56,693 bases of DNA from CAZDXJ01 sp964509475 (GTDB lineage: Bacteria > Pseudomonadota > Gammaproteobacteria > Methylococcales > Methylomonadaceae). The notes below the pieces were generated by a model. It searched no databases and was not told the DNA's origin. It saw nothing but the letters and a program-made list of their open reading frames with translations. Made by a program: the position numbers and the translations under genes. The stretch covers positions 1 through 56,693 of the forward strand of contig CAZDXJ010000006.1 of NCBI GenBank assembly GCA_964509475.1, read 5' to 3'. Shown in pieces: positions 17,063 through 25,737 of this stretch. The stretch's first letter is position 1; every line of letters starts with the position of its first letter.

Positions 17063-18646
17063 ATGAATTATTTTTCTGTCAGGATAACAAACGTGTGGTT
17101 TTTACCTGTTCTTTCCGGTATTTTTATTGGCACCAGCTATATTCCATTTCCCCCTTGGGCATCGTTGTTTTGTTTTGTACCCCTGTGGTTGTTTTGTTTG
17201 CGCCAAACCCGCCTGCGGGATGTGCTGCTGGGATGCTGGCTTACCTCAATCGTATTCACCCTGATTGGTTTTAACTGGGTTGCCTATTTGTTACATGAAT
17301 TTGCCGGCTTGGGCTGGGTTTTGTCCATTGTCGGTGTGCTATTGTTTGCCTGCATCGCGCATTTGTATGTGCCGGTAGCCGGTGGCTTGTGGTTTTTGCT
17401 GCAGCAAGGCTTGCGATTTTCACCGGCTATGTCGGTTTTTTTATTGGCCTTGCTGACGGTGTTGTGTGAAGCCTATTCGCTGACGCTGTTTGACTGGAAT
17501 TTTGGCTATTCCTGGTTTGGTGCCGGTTTGCCCATCTATCAATTGGCGGAGTTTATTGGTTTTAGCGGTTTGAGTGCGTTGACCTTGCTGCTGAATTTAC
17601 CGCTGTATTTTGTCTGGATTGGGCGCAATCAGCTCATTGGCAAGAAACTTCTGGTTGCTGTCGTTGCTGGCTTTGTTGCTTTGAACGGTTTGGGTTTGTG
17701 GCTCAAAAACCGTTTACCGCCACCCGATGCTTCGTTTACAACCTTGCTGGTACAAGCCGATATCGGCAACGAACAAAAACTGGCTGCTGAATTGGGGCGC
17801 GGATTTCGCAAGGAAATTATTGAGCGTTATTTGCAATTGACTGAGCAAGCATTGCAGCAACACAGCGCTGAAAAAATTGATTTTATTGTCTGGCCGGAAG
17901 CGGCATTTCCGGCTTTTTTAAACAACAGTGCCAGCCCGGTTTATGCCTGGATGCTGCAAAATTTTTTACAAAAATGGCGAATACCATTAATCACCGGAGC
18001 GTTCAGCGCCGATTGGCAAACGCGGCGGATTGGTAATTCCCTGTTTGTTGTCAGTGAACAGGGTCAGGTTCAAACGCCTTTTTATACCAAATCCATTTTA
18101 CTGGCTTTTGGCGAATATATTCCAGGAGAGTCGTTTTTTCCGCAAATCCGCCAGTGGCTGCCACCGATTGGACAATTCAAACGCGGACCGGGACCGAGTG
18201 TGTTATTGTCTCTGCATGATTATAAAATTGGTCCGCAGATTTGTTATGAAAGTCTGTTTCCAGCTTTTAGTCGCGGTTTGGCCAATCTGGGGGCGCAGTT
18301 TATCGTCAATGTAACCAATGATTCCTGGTATGGGGCATGGCAGGAACCGTATCAGCACATGTACATGACGTTGGCGCGAGCTGTGGAATTGCGGCGGCCG
18401 ATCATCCGGGTGACCAATACCGGTATCAGTACTGTGGGTTTGGCATCGGGTCAGATTTTACAAAAATCGCCGATGTATAAACCCTGGACAGCGCTTTATA
18501 AGGTGGGGTATATAAAAAAACCGCAGGCCACTTTTTATCAGCGGTGGTTTTATTTGGGACCAGCATTATTGTGGATGGCATTGATTTTGTTGTTAGGTTT
18601 TGGCTGGATGCGAAAAAAACACGCGGAAATCGGAAAAAAGGCATAA
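17063..18646 (+). CDS. lnt: Apolipoprotein N-acyltransferase Lnt
   Basis: Lnt adds the third acyl chain to lipoproteins in the inner membrane before Lol sorting. The 527-aa length is typical. About six N-terminal transmembrane segments (residues 10-215) precede a periplasmic nitrilase domain with the catalytic glutamate E279 (WPEAAFP) and the nucleophile C394 (QICYESLFP), and one final membrane helix near residue 505 anchors the C-terminus. It starts at the only good ATG, and argG follows 50 bp downstream on the same strand. Confidence 0.95.
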   Translation: MNYFSVRITNVWFLPVLSGIFIGTSYIPFPPWASLFCFVPLWLFCLRQTRLRDVLLGCWLTSIVFTLIGFNWVAYLLHEFAGLGWVLSIVGVLLFACIAHLYVPVAGGLWFLLQQGLRFSPAMSVFLLALLTVLCEAYSLTLFDWNFGYSWFGAGLPIYQLAEFIGFSGLSALTLLLNLPLYFVWIGRNQLIGKKLLVAVVAGFVALNGLGLWLKNRLPPPDASFTTLLVQADIGNEQKLAAELGRGFRKEIIERYLQLTEQALQQHSAEKIDFIVWPEAAFPAFLNNSASPVYAWMLQNFLQKWRIPLITGAFSADWQTRRIGNSLFVVSEQGQVQTPFYTKSILLAFGEYIPGESFFPQIRQWLPPIGQFKRGPGPSVLLSLHDYKIGPQICYESLFPAFSRGLANLGAQFIVNVTNDSWYGAWQEPYQHMYMTLARAVELRRPIIRVTNTGISTVGLASGQILQKSPMYKPWTALYKVGYIKKPQATFYQRWFYLGPALLWMALILLLGFGWMRKKHAEIGKKA

Positions 18647-18696
18647 ATTCGTTATAATTGGTTATTTGCTACAACAATCGGGAAAAGTCGAACAAA

Positions 18697-19917
18697 ATGT
18701 CAGAAGTGAATAAAGTCGTATTAGCCTATTCGGGCGGTTTGGATACCTCGGTGATATTAAAATGGCTTCAGGATGAATATTCCTGTGAGGTGGTGACGTT
18801 CACCGCTGATATTGGCCAGGGCGAAGAGGTGGAACCGGCGCGAGCCAAAGCTCAGGCATTGGGCATCAAGGAAATTTATATCGAGGATTTGTGCGAGCCA
18901 TTCGCCTCCGATTATGTTTTTCCGATGTTTCGTGCCAATGCGATTTATGAGGGGGAATACCTTTTAGGAACATCAATCGCCCGTCCTCTGATTGCCAAGC
19001 GCTTGATCGATATCGCCAATGAAACCGGTGCCAATGCCATTGCCCATGGTGCGACTGGAAAAGGTAACGATCAGGTGCGCTTTGAATTGGGCGCTTATGC
19101 CTTACGCCCCGATATTCGTATTATCGCGCCCTGGCGGGAGTGGGATCTGAATTCCCGTGAGAAGTTGCTGGCCTATGCCGAACGGCATGGTATAGCCGTT
19201 GAAATGAAACGCGGCAAGGCTTCGCCGTACTCGATGGATGCGAATTTGCTGCATATCTCTTATGAAGGCGGGATACTGGAAGACCCCTGGGCAGAGCCTG
19301 AAGAAGCTATGTGGCGCTGGAGCGTTTCACCAGAAAAGGCTCCGGATCAACCAACTTATGTGGAACTGACGTATCGTAACGGCGATATCATTGAAATAGA
19401 TGGCGTGGCGCTGACGCCAGCAGAAGTTCTGGCAAAGCTGAACCAGTTAGGCGGTGATAACGGTATCGGCCGTCTGGATATTGTCGAAAATCGTTATGTC
19501 GGCATGAAATCCCGGGGGTGTTATGAAACACCTGGGGGTTCCATTATGCTCAAAGCGCATCGCGCCATGGAGTCTTTGACTCTGGATCGGGAAGTCGCGC
19601 ATTTGAAGGATGAGCTGATGCCGCGTTATGCCAGCCTGGTTTACAACGGCTACTGGTGGAGTCCTGAGCGTGAAATGCTGCAAACCCTAATCGATGCTTC
19701 GCAAGTAACGGTCAATGGTAGGGTAAGATTGAAACTCTATAAAGGCAATATCAGCGTTGTTGGCCGGATGTCCGAAACCAACAGTTTGTTTGATGAACAT
19801 ATCGCAACTTTTGAAGATGATGAAGGTGCTTATAACCAGCAGGATGCGGAAGGTTTCATAAAACTCAATGCGTTGCGGATGAGAATTGCGGCCGAGCGAT
19901 ATAGCGGGAAAAAATAA
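18697..19917 (+). CDS. argG: Argininosuccinate synthase
   Basis: ArgG joins citrulline and aspartate using ATP, the penultimate step of arginine synthesis. The 406-aa product begins MSEVNKVVLAYSGGLDTSV, with the ATP pyrophosphatase P-loop SGGLDTS at residues 11-17. GATGKGNDQVRFE and SPYSMDANLLH segments are also typical. The chosen ATG lies 13 codons inside a longer frame and matches the conserved family N-terminus. argA, argF and argD lie between 25.7 and 31.7 kb, so most arginine genes of this organism are regionally grouped but not in one operon. Confidence 0.96.
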   Translation: MSEVNKVVLAYSGGLDTSVILKWLQDEYSCEVVTFTADIGQGEEVEPARAKAQALGIKEIYIEDLCEPFASDYVFPMFRANAIYEGEYLLGTSIARPLIAKRLIDIANETGANAIAHGATGKGNDQVRFELGAYALRPDIRIIAPWREWDLNSREKLLAYAERHGIAVEMKRGKASPYSMDANLLHISYEGGILEDPWAEPEEAMWRWSVSPEKAPDQPTYVELTYRNGDIIEIDGVALTPAEVLAKLNQLGGDNGIGRLDIVENRYVGMKSRGCYETPGGSIMLKAHRAMESLTLDREVAHLKDELMPRYASLVYNGYWWSPEREMLQTLIDASQVTVNGRVRLKLYKGNISVVGRMSETNSLFDEHIATFEDDEGAYNQQDAEGFIKLNALRMRIAAERYSGKK

Positions 19918-20039
19918 CTTTTGGCTTTGCTGTTGCAAAGAGTATAATCGGATATCAAGCTGCCGTTTTAGCCGCTGTACGCGGTAGCTGAAGATTCTAA
20001 ATTGACGGTTCAGGTTGTTGAAACACAATATAAGTAAAA

Positions 20040-20690
20040 ATGCGTGATATAAACTCAGACAAGCAAGCAGGCAAAAAACAAGAGGTTATTTTGCGAAAAG
20101 CGTATCAACCAAACCTGTTCAGAGTAAACCGGAGGTTGTTGACCTGGACTACTGTCATATTGATGGTAGTGGTTTTGCTGTCGGGTTTTCTTGTTTTTCC
20201 AAATCAGGGCTTGTTGCAAAGTTTTGCGTCAAGACAGCAGACGAAAGCCAAAACGGAAGTTTATAATGTCCCGATGAATCCTGTATTATCTGCCGAAATC
20301 AATGCCTTAAAAGGCCAATTGATTGGTTTGATTAGTGGCTCCATAGAAAGTAAATTACGTATATTGGAAATGAATGTACGCGCTGGCAGGGTTTCCGAGG
20401 CTGATTTGGGTACGATTCAGGATTTGAAAAATGATGTTCAGGTTTTGAAAACCTATTCAGCAACCGGAGCCGGGCGTTTGATAGCCGAGCCTTATGCTTC
20501 CCGGCAAGTTCATGATATTGAAGTGAGAAACCATTTGCTAAATGAGGTTTCACAGCTTAAGCAGTTGTTGTATTTGAGTATTGCTTCGTGTGGATTGATG
20601 TTTGCCGCGATTGGTGGGGTTTGGTTGCGGCAGAGTTTGCGTTTGGAGTCAGCGAGGAAAGCCGGTAGGTTTTTGGATAAAAACGGTTAA
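20040..20690 (+). CDS. Predicted inner-membrane protein with two membrane segments and a coiled coil
   Basis: This 216-aa protein of unknown family has a basic N-terminal tail, a transmembrane segment at about residues 34-54, a central soluble region of about 120 residues rich in heptad-like leucines (SAEINALKGQLIGLI and NHLLNEVSQLKQLL), and a second transmembrane segment at about 177-195 with a short basic tail. Both ends should therefore be cytoplasmic and the middle periplasmic. It is followed by a Rho-independent terminator. No function is proposed. Confidence 0.7.
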   Translation: MRDINSDKQAGKKQEVILRKAYQPNLFRVNRRLLTWTTVILMVVVLLSGFLVFPNQGLLQSFASRQQTKAKTEVYNVPMNPVLSAEINALKGQLIGLISGSIESKLRILEMNVRAGRVSEADLGTIQDLKNDVQVLKTYSATGAGRLIAEPYASRQVHDIEVRNHLLNEVSQLKQLLYLSIASCGLMFAAIGGVWLRQSLRLESARKAGRFLDKNG

Positions 20691-20717
20691 AAGGATAATA
20701 ATCGCCTAATCAGATGA

Positions 20718-20756
20718 AAGCCGATCCAGCTGTTGTTGCCGGAGCGGCTTTTTTTA
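20718..20756 (+). terminator. Rho-independent terminator after the membrane protein gene
   Basis: The stem AAGCCGATCC pairs with GGAGCGGCTT (one mismatch), and a run of seven T follows directly. It lies 28 bp after the stop at 20690 and 26 bp from the end of the convergent cytochrome gene. Confidence 0.75.
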
Positions 20757-20781
20757 TTTCTTGAGAACGCGCTAAAACGTT

Positions 20782-21138
20782 TTATTTACCTGCTTTTTTG
20801 GCGAGATATTTATACAGGGCTGCAATGGCCTGATCTTCGGTGTAACCTTTTTTGGTCACATATTTAACCGCCATAATGGCTTCGACAGCCTTTGGCATGC
20901 CATTACGGCCATTTTTGATAACCTGGGTAAATTTGTCTTCTGTCAAGGAGCCTTCTTTGATCAAGGCGACTAATTGTGGATTTGAGGAAATGTCGTGGCA
21001 AGCCCCACAACCGCGTCCAAAAGCACGATCATAGATTTTTTTACCAACTTTCAAATCGGTTGCTTCATCAGCCAAAACCTGACTCGCGCTTAACATCGCC
21101 AACGCTGCACCCGCTATCACACCTAATGATTTTTTCAT
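20782..21138 (-). CDS. Periplasmic mono-heme cytochrome c
   Basis: The 118-aa product has a clear Sec signal peptide (MKKSLGVIAGAALAML, cleavage likely after A23 in VLADEA), one heme motif C44-GA-C47-H48 and a probable axial methionine M81 (NGMP). The mature protein of about 95 residues has the size and layout of a class I cytochrome of the c5/c-555 type. It would carry electrons in the periplasm; the partner is not shown by the neighbours. It is transcribed toward the convergent terminator and is preceded by a 150-bp AT-rich leader. Confidence 0.88.
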   Translation of the reverse strand: MKKSLGVIAGAALAMLSASQVLADEATDLKVGKKIYDRAFGRGCGACHDISSNPQLVALIKEGSLTEDKFTQVIKNGRNGMPKAVEAIMAVKYVTKKGYTEDQAIAALYKYLAKKAGK

Positions 21139-21296
21139 ATCGACCTCTCTAAAGGTTGTTGAAATAAAACTGAGCTACATCAAGAAGTAGACAGTCATTA
21201 AAATAACAAACTTATTAAGGATAAAATATTTGAAAATATAATTCAATCGATTTGTTTTAAACATCTATTTTTATCCCGTGTGACTATTATCCGCTG

Positions 21297-22721
21297 TTAG
21301 CCTGAATGATAACTGAACGATTTGCTTTCAGGTTGATTATTTTGGAACCAGTTCAGGCGTTTGCGTAATTCAACAACGGTTCCGATGATAATCAACGTCG
21401 GTGCGTTTATTTGGTGTTTTTCTGCAAGTTCCGATATGGTTGTCAAGGTGCCGGTCAGGACTTGTTGTTGCGGGGTGGTGCCTTGTTGGATAATGGCGAC
21501 CGGTAAATCTTGCGGGCAACCGTGTTGAATCAAGGCAGCGCATATTTGCGGCAGGCCGAGCAGTCCCATATAGATTACAATCGTTTGCTTTGGGGTTGCG
21601 AGTTGTTGCCAATTCAGGTTGATACGGCCATCTTTCAAGTGGCCGGTGACAAAGGTGCAAGACTGGGCATGATCCCGGTGGGTAAGCGGTATGCCAGCAT
21701 AACTGGCGCAGCCGGATGCGGCGGTAATGCCGGGCACGACCTGAAAGTGAATTTTTTGTTGCATCAGGGTTTCAATTTCTTCGCCGCCCCGTCCGAAAAT
21801 GAAGGGATCGCCGCCTTTTAAGCGTAGCACGCGGTTGCCGGCCTTTGCCAAACGCGCCAGTAGCGCATTGATGGATTCCTGGGACAGGCTGTGTTGGGCG
21901 CGTTGTTTGCCGGCATAGATTTTTTTTGCATCCCTGCGTACCAAATCGAGGATCGCCGGTGATACCAGCCGGTCATAAACGACAACATCGGCGTTCTGCA
22001 TCAAACGTAAAGCCCGAAAAGTCAATAAATCCGGATCACCGGGGCCGGCACCGACCAAATAGACTTCTCCAGCTGGGTGTGGAGCGCTTGCTTCCTGATC
22101 CAATAGATGGGTGAGTTGTTGTTCGGCTTCCTGGCCGTGTCCTGAAAAGACTTGTTCGGCGATCGAACCTTGCAGAACCTTTTCCCAAAAACGGCGCCGC
22201 TTGTTAGCATCGCCTATGCGGTGTTTGACTTGCGTTCGGTATTTCTCGGCAAACTGGGCCAAATCACCAAATCGGGAAGGAATCAGGCTTTCCAGATGTG
22301 CTCTTAATAAACGGGTCAATACCGGGGAAGCGCCGCTCGATGAGATGGCGGCCAGAATTGGTGAGCGGTCGATAATGGCTGGAAAGATAAAGCTGCATAG
22401 TGCCGGGGTGTCCACGACATTGACCAGGATATTGTGACGTTTTGCGGCTTGGGCGACTTGGCGATTGATGTCCGCATCATGGGTTGCGGCGATGATCAAT
22501 TGGTAGCCGCTGATGTCTTGTTCGGAAAATTCCTTGATTTTTACGGTAATGACGCCATTGTTCAGCATATCCTGCAGCGTGTTGCAGATTTCAGGGGCGA
22601 TAACCGTAATACGGGCCTGGCTTCGGGATAACAAATCGATTTTACGGGCGGCAATTTCACCGCCGCCGACGACTAAACAAGGTTGATCGTGTAATTTTAG
22701 AAAAACTGGAAAATAGTCCAT
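21297..22721 (-). CDS. cysG: Siroheme synthase, trifunctional CysG
   Basis: CysG converts uroporphyrinogen III to siroheme, the cofactor of sulfite and nitrite reductases. The 474-aa fusion has an N-terminal dehydrogenase/ferrochelatase domain (residues 1-205: VVGGGEIAARKI NAD-binding loop and SSSGASPVLTRLLR) and a C-terminal SAM uroporphyrinogen methyltransferase domain (from about 215: VYLVGAGPGDPDLLT, VVYDRLV, RLKGGDPFIFGRGGEE, PGITAASGCASYAGIPLTHR). It is divergent from the TusA-like gene. Confidence 0.95.
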   Translation of the reverse strand: MDYFPVFLKLHDQPCLVVGGGEIAARKIDLLSRSQARITVIAPEICNTLQDMLNNGVITVKIKEFSEQDISGYQLIIAATHDADINRQVAQAAKRHNILVNVVDTPALCSFIFPAIIDRSPILAAISSSGASPVLTRLLRAHLESLIPSRFGDLAQFAEKYRTQVKHRIGDANKRRRFWEKVLQGSIAEQVFSGHGQEAEQQLTHLLDQEASAPHPAGEVYLVGAGPGDPDLLTFRALRLMQNADVVVYDRLVSPAILDLVRRDAKKIYAGKQRAQHSLSQESINALLARLAKAGNRVLRLKGGDPFIFGRGGEEIETLMQQKIHFQVVPGITAASGCASYAGIPLTHRDHAQSCTFVTGHLKDGRINLNWQQLATPKQTIVIYMGLLGLPQICAALIQHGCPQDLPVAIIQQGTTPQQQVLTGTLTTISELAEKHQINAPTLIIIGTVVELRKRLNWFQNNQPESKSFSYHSG

Positions 22722-22806
22722 TTGATTTTAATTCGCGGATTTTATCGAGAGTGATATTATAAACAACTCGAATTGACTTAAGCAGGTAATCTTGAACAGT
22801 AAAGCA

Positions 22807-23040
22807 ATGATTGAATTTAATCTGGAAGTGGATGCAAGCGGTTTGCATTGTCCTTTGCCTTTGTTGCGTTTAAAAAAGGCCTTGCAAACGATGCAGGAAG
22901 GTGAGATTGTACGGGTGATTGCCACTGATCCGGCAGCACATCTTGATTTTGGTGTTTATTCCGAACAAACCGGGCATCAAATTGTGGAGTTTTTACGCGA
23001 ATCCGGGCAACAAATCTTTTATATCAAAAAGTGCGCTTAA
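22807..23040 (+). CDS. TusA/SirA-family sulfur carrier-like protein
   Basis: TusA-family proteins carry persulfide sulfur on a conserved cysteine. The 77-aa product has the family signature CPLPLLRLKKAL near its N-terminus (CPxP), followed by VRVIATDPAAHLDFGVYS. The ATG at 22807 matches the usual start, MIEFNLEVDASGLHCP. A TTG at 22792 is better placed behind AAGCAGG (22780-22786) and would add five residues, so the start is not fully settled. It is divergent from cysG. There is no visible link to the dndA locus 7.6 kb away; this is more likely tRNA thiolation or general sulfur transfer. Confidence 0.85.
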   Translation: MIEFNLEVDASGLHCPLPLLRLKKALQTMQEGEIVRVIATDPAAHLDFGVYSEQTGHQIVEFLRESGQQIFYIKKCA

Positions 23041-23573
23041 GCGCACTCTTGGGCAACGAAATGTCGTTCCAGACCAGCGGTCGATCCGCTTCGCTCCCGT
23101 CTGTCACCAGGTAGGTGATCGACCCTGCGGAATACCGCGTTCATATCGTAGGAACCACAGATAAACACAGATAAACACGGATGCACACGAATGATTCAGG
23201 TTTAATCAATCCGTGTTCATCTGTGCGCATCCGTGCTTCAGCGTTGTAGGGAGGTTCCGGCAAACCTGTCTGCAACAAGAAGGCGTTTCGTTCCGGGGGT
23301 TGTTTCATTTTCCATATTCGTAACCGCGTAGAATATATGTAATGAAACGCTCCGGTGGTAAGAGGCATTGCCATTAAGTTAAGCTATTTTGTTGAATGGA
23401 TTTATGGGTGTAGGTGCGGATTTATCCAGCCATTCGCAGAAAAGCTGGATTTATCCGCACAGTACGGCAAGTCGCACCGGCACCTAAATCACATTTTCTT
23501 GAATAGCAGTGGGTGATAGGGGGAGTCCCGGCTAAAGCCGATCCTACAAGTTTTAAGCCATTACTTTTTTGGG
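23041..23573. repeat. Intergenic cluster of dispersed repeats
   Basis: No gene was found in this 533-bp gap. It holds at least three repeat segments that recur near 53.3-53.7 kb. Segment A (23054-23131) and segment B (23262-23344, with CGTTTCRTYCCG and ATTCGTAACC) recur in the opposite orientation. Segment C (23411-23463) is a long palindrome with arms GTGCGGATTTATCCAGC and GCTGGATTTATCCGCAC. A stretch of ACACAGATAAACACGGATG-type repeats (23153-23245) also forms inverted pairs. These are typical non-coding REP/MITE-like sequences between unrelated genes. Confidence 0.6.
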
Positions 23574-24257
23574 TTATTTAAAATATTCCCTGGGACAATT
23601 TCCATTTCTCAGGCTGATAACCGGCCAGTTTGCACGGTTTGCAAAGTCTTTGAGTTGCTGATCCGGATCAACGGCGACCGGGTGATCCACTTGTTTCAAT
23701 AAAGGCAAATCATTATGGGAATCGCTGTAAAACCAGCTTCCTTCAAGACTTTCGCCGGAGTCTTTTAACCATTGTTGCAGATAACTGATTTTTCCTTGCT
23801 GGAAACATGGGACGCCAATGAAATTACCGGTATAGCGGCCATTGACAAATTCCGGGGTTGTCGCCAACAGGTTTTCAATACCATACAGCTTGACGATAGG
23901 CTCGGTGACAAAACGATTGGTTGCGGTAATGACCAGCAGGGTGTGCTTCAAGGCGCGGTGTTTGTCAATCAGTGCCTGGGCGGCGGGCAGTTGCAAAGGT
24001 TTTATCATTTGTTCAATGAATTGCTGGCGCCATTGATAGAGTTTTTCCGGTTTGTTATCGGCAAGGGGTTTGAGTGAAAACCTTAAAAATTCGACAATAT
24101 CGAGCTGGCCGAGTTTGTAATCTTCGTAGAACCTGGCGTTATTGCGTTGATAGAATTCTTTATCGACAATGCCTTGCTCGACAAGAAATTGCCCCCATAG
24201 ATAATCGCTGTCGTCCGCGATCAATGTGTTGTCCAGATCAAAAATGGCTAATGTCAT
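23574..24257 (-). CDS. HAD-superfamily phosphatase, SerB-like (subclass IB)
   Basis: The 227-aa protein has the HAD motif I FDLDNTL at residues 6-12, motif II TATN near residue 112 and motif III SDSHNDLPLL near 178-187. Members of this group (HAD-IB, related to phosphoserine phosphatase and histidinol-phosphatase-like enzymes) hydrolyse small phosphomonoesters. The exact substrate cannot be told. It is a single gene, with the repeat cluster downstream and rppH divergent upstream across a 159-bp gap. Confidence 0.88.
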   Translation of the reverse strand: MTLAIFDLDNTLIADDSDYLWGQFLVEQGIVDKEFYQRNNARFYEDYKLGQLDIVEFLRFSLKPLADNKPEKLYQWRQQFIEQMIKPLQLPAAQALIDKHRALKHTLLVITATNRFVTEPIVKLYGIENLLATTPEFVNGRYTGNFIGVPCFQQGKISYLQQWLKDSGESLEGSWFYSDSHNDLPLLKQVDHPVAVDPDQQLKDFANRANWPVISLRNGNCPREYFK

Positions 24258-24416
24258 GCTTTGTTTTGCAAAAAACGAAAAAATGCAAAGGACTATAGCA
24301 TCATGAGGCTATTTATGGAACAATTGGATCATTGTAATTAATTCCTTGCTCTGTTGAATGCCGTGTCCGCGTTTGTAGGCGCTGGCTGGAGCAGGGCGTG
24401 ACTGAGGTTATTTGAC

Positions 24417-24968
24417 ATGATTGACTCTAAAGGATACCGGCCTAATGTGGGCATCATCCTTTGCAATGATCAGGGTCGTTTGTTTTGGGCAAAAAGAGCG
24501 GGCATGAATTCGTGGCAATTTCCACAAGGGGGTATCAAGCCACATGAAGATCCCGAGCAGGCGATGTATCGTGAATTGTGGGAGGAGACCGGGCTGCGTG
24601 CCGAGCATGTTCAACTGATAGGGCGTACCCGTTATTGGCTTCGCTATCAGTTGCCGGAACGTTATATACGTAAAAAATCGCTGCCCTTGTGTATTGGCCA
24701 AAAACAAATCTGGTATATTCTGCGCTTGGTTACCCTGGAATCGAATGTGCGTTTTGATCGGGTGGAACGACCGGAATTTGATGGCTGGCGCTGGGTGGAC
24801 TATTGGGATCCGCTCAAGGATGTTGTGTATTTTAAACGCAAGGTTTATCGTAAAGCGATGAGCGAGTTGGGTGCCATGCTGGTATCGGATAAGGTTCCGG
24901 TCAGCGCCGAAGGTTATTTGTCACTGGAATCCGGCCATCACGTGGGTGTCAATAGCCATCCGAGCTGA
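24417..24968 (+). CDS. rppH: RNA pyrophosphohydrolase RppH
   Basis: RppH removes pyrophosphate from the 5' end of mRNAs and so starts their decay. The 183-aa protein begins MIDSKGYRPNVGIILCNDQG, the typical RppH N-terminus, and holds a complete Nudix box (GGIKPHEDPEQAMYRELWEE, followed by TGL). The C-terminus carries the family's VDYWDP and VVYFKRKVYRKAM segments. Its last 20 bases overlap the 3' end of the convergent cpdA gene. Confidence 0.95.
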   Translation: MIDSKGYRPNVGIILCNDQGRLFWAKRAGMNSWQFPQGGIKPHEDPEQAMYRELWEETGLRAEHVQLIGRTRYWLRYQLPERYIRKKSLPLCIGQKQIWYILRLVTLESNVRFDRVERPEFDGWRWVDYWDPLKDVVYFKRKVYRKAMSELGAMLVSDKVPVSAEGYLSLESGHHVGVNSHPS

Positions 24969-25737
24969 AATCAAGCCCTTGCCGTTTGATGTCCAGTCTT
25001 TCCACGGCTGTTTGTAGGCTGCCGTCTGCTTGCAGCCGGAACCATCGGTAGCCGGGCGGCAAGGTGTCGAGGGCAAAATTCTTGCTCAGGGGTTTGAACT
25101 GAAAGCAGGTTGACGGTGCACTGAAAATCTTGATGCCGTATTTTTGTTGCTGCCTGACTTGATGAATATGACCGGTCGTAATGGCTTTGACTTGCGGATG
25201 CTTTTGAAGACGTTCAAACAGGCGGTTGCTGTTGTCGATTTGCATCTTGTCCATCCACAGACTGCCGGTGGCTGTGCAATGATGGTGAATACTGATAAAA
25301 ACCCATAATTCCGGGTATTGGGCGATACACAGGTCGATAAGGTTCAGCTCCTGTTCGGACAAGTGGCCACCGGCTGCCCTGTCAACCGTGCTGTCCAGAT
25401 TGATGATCTGCCAGTGTGCAAACACTTGCCGCTTGTTGCAGCCTACATTGCCGCTATTGAGTATTTCCTGCATCAGCCTCTTGTTGTCATGATTGCCTGG
25501 CAGGCAAAGACAAGGTATTGCAACATCGGCCAGATGGCGCAATAATCGCCGGTAGGTTTCGGGGGTCGGGGTTTGTGCCAGATCGCCGGTCAGTAACAAC
25601 AGGTCGGCATCCGGGTGTTGTCGCAGGGCTTTGCTCAATGTTTTGTGCCAGTAAAATTCGGTGTTGACACCCATCAATGTGGCTTCGGCATGGGCAAGCA
25701 GGTGTAAATCGGACAGTTGCAACAACTTGATGGTCAT
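24949..25737 (-). CDS. cpdA: 3',5'-cyclic-nucleotide phosphodiesterase CpdA-like
   Basis: The 262-aa calcineurin-like metallophosphoesterase has all metal-ligand motifs: SDLHL (about 9-13), GDLAQTP, GNHDN, SIHHHC and GHIHQ. The family hydrolyses cAMP. The chosen ATG (MTIKLLQLSDLH) overlaps the argA stop in an ATGA arrangement (25734-25737), so the two are translationally coupled; a start six codons upstream within argA is less likely. Coupling with arginine synthesis is probably incidental. Confidence 0.88.
   Translation of the reverse strand: MTIKLLQLSDLHLLAHAEATLMGVNTEFYWHKTLSKALRQHPDADLLLLTGDLAQTPTPETYRRLLRHLADVAIPCLCLPGNHDNKRLMQEILNSGNVGCNKRQVFAHWQIINLDSTVDRAAGGHLSEQELNLIDLCIAQYPELWVFISIHHHCTATGSLWMDKMQIDNSNRLFERLQKHPQVKAITTGHIHQVRQQQKYGIKIFSAPSTCFQFKPLSKNFALDTLPPGYRWFRLQADGSLQTAVERLDIKRQGLDFSSDGY

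Noticed and set aside
21297..22721. cysG and brxP as parts of a sulfate-assimilation cluster
   Set aside because: They are 20 kb apart, with no cysD, N, H, I or J between them, and brxP sits tightly in a BREX operon.
22807..23040. TusA-like gene as part of the DNA-sulfur system
   Set aside because: It lies 7.6 kb from dndA beyond clear housekeeping genes, is divergent from cysG, and TusA-family genes are common in such genomes.
23153..23245. Possible CRISPR array from repeated ACACAGATAAACACGGATG-type units
   Set aside because: The units are imperfect, partly inverted and have no regular spacers; they fit dispersed intergenic repeats.
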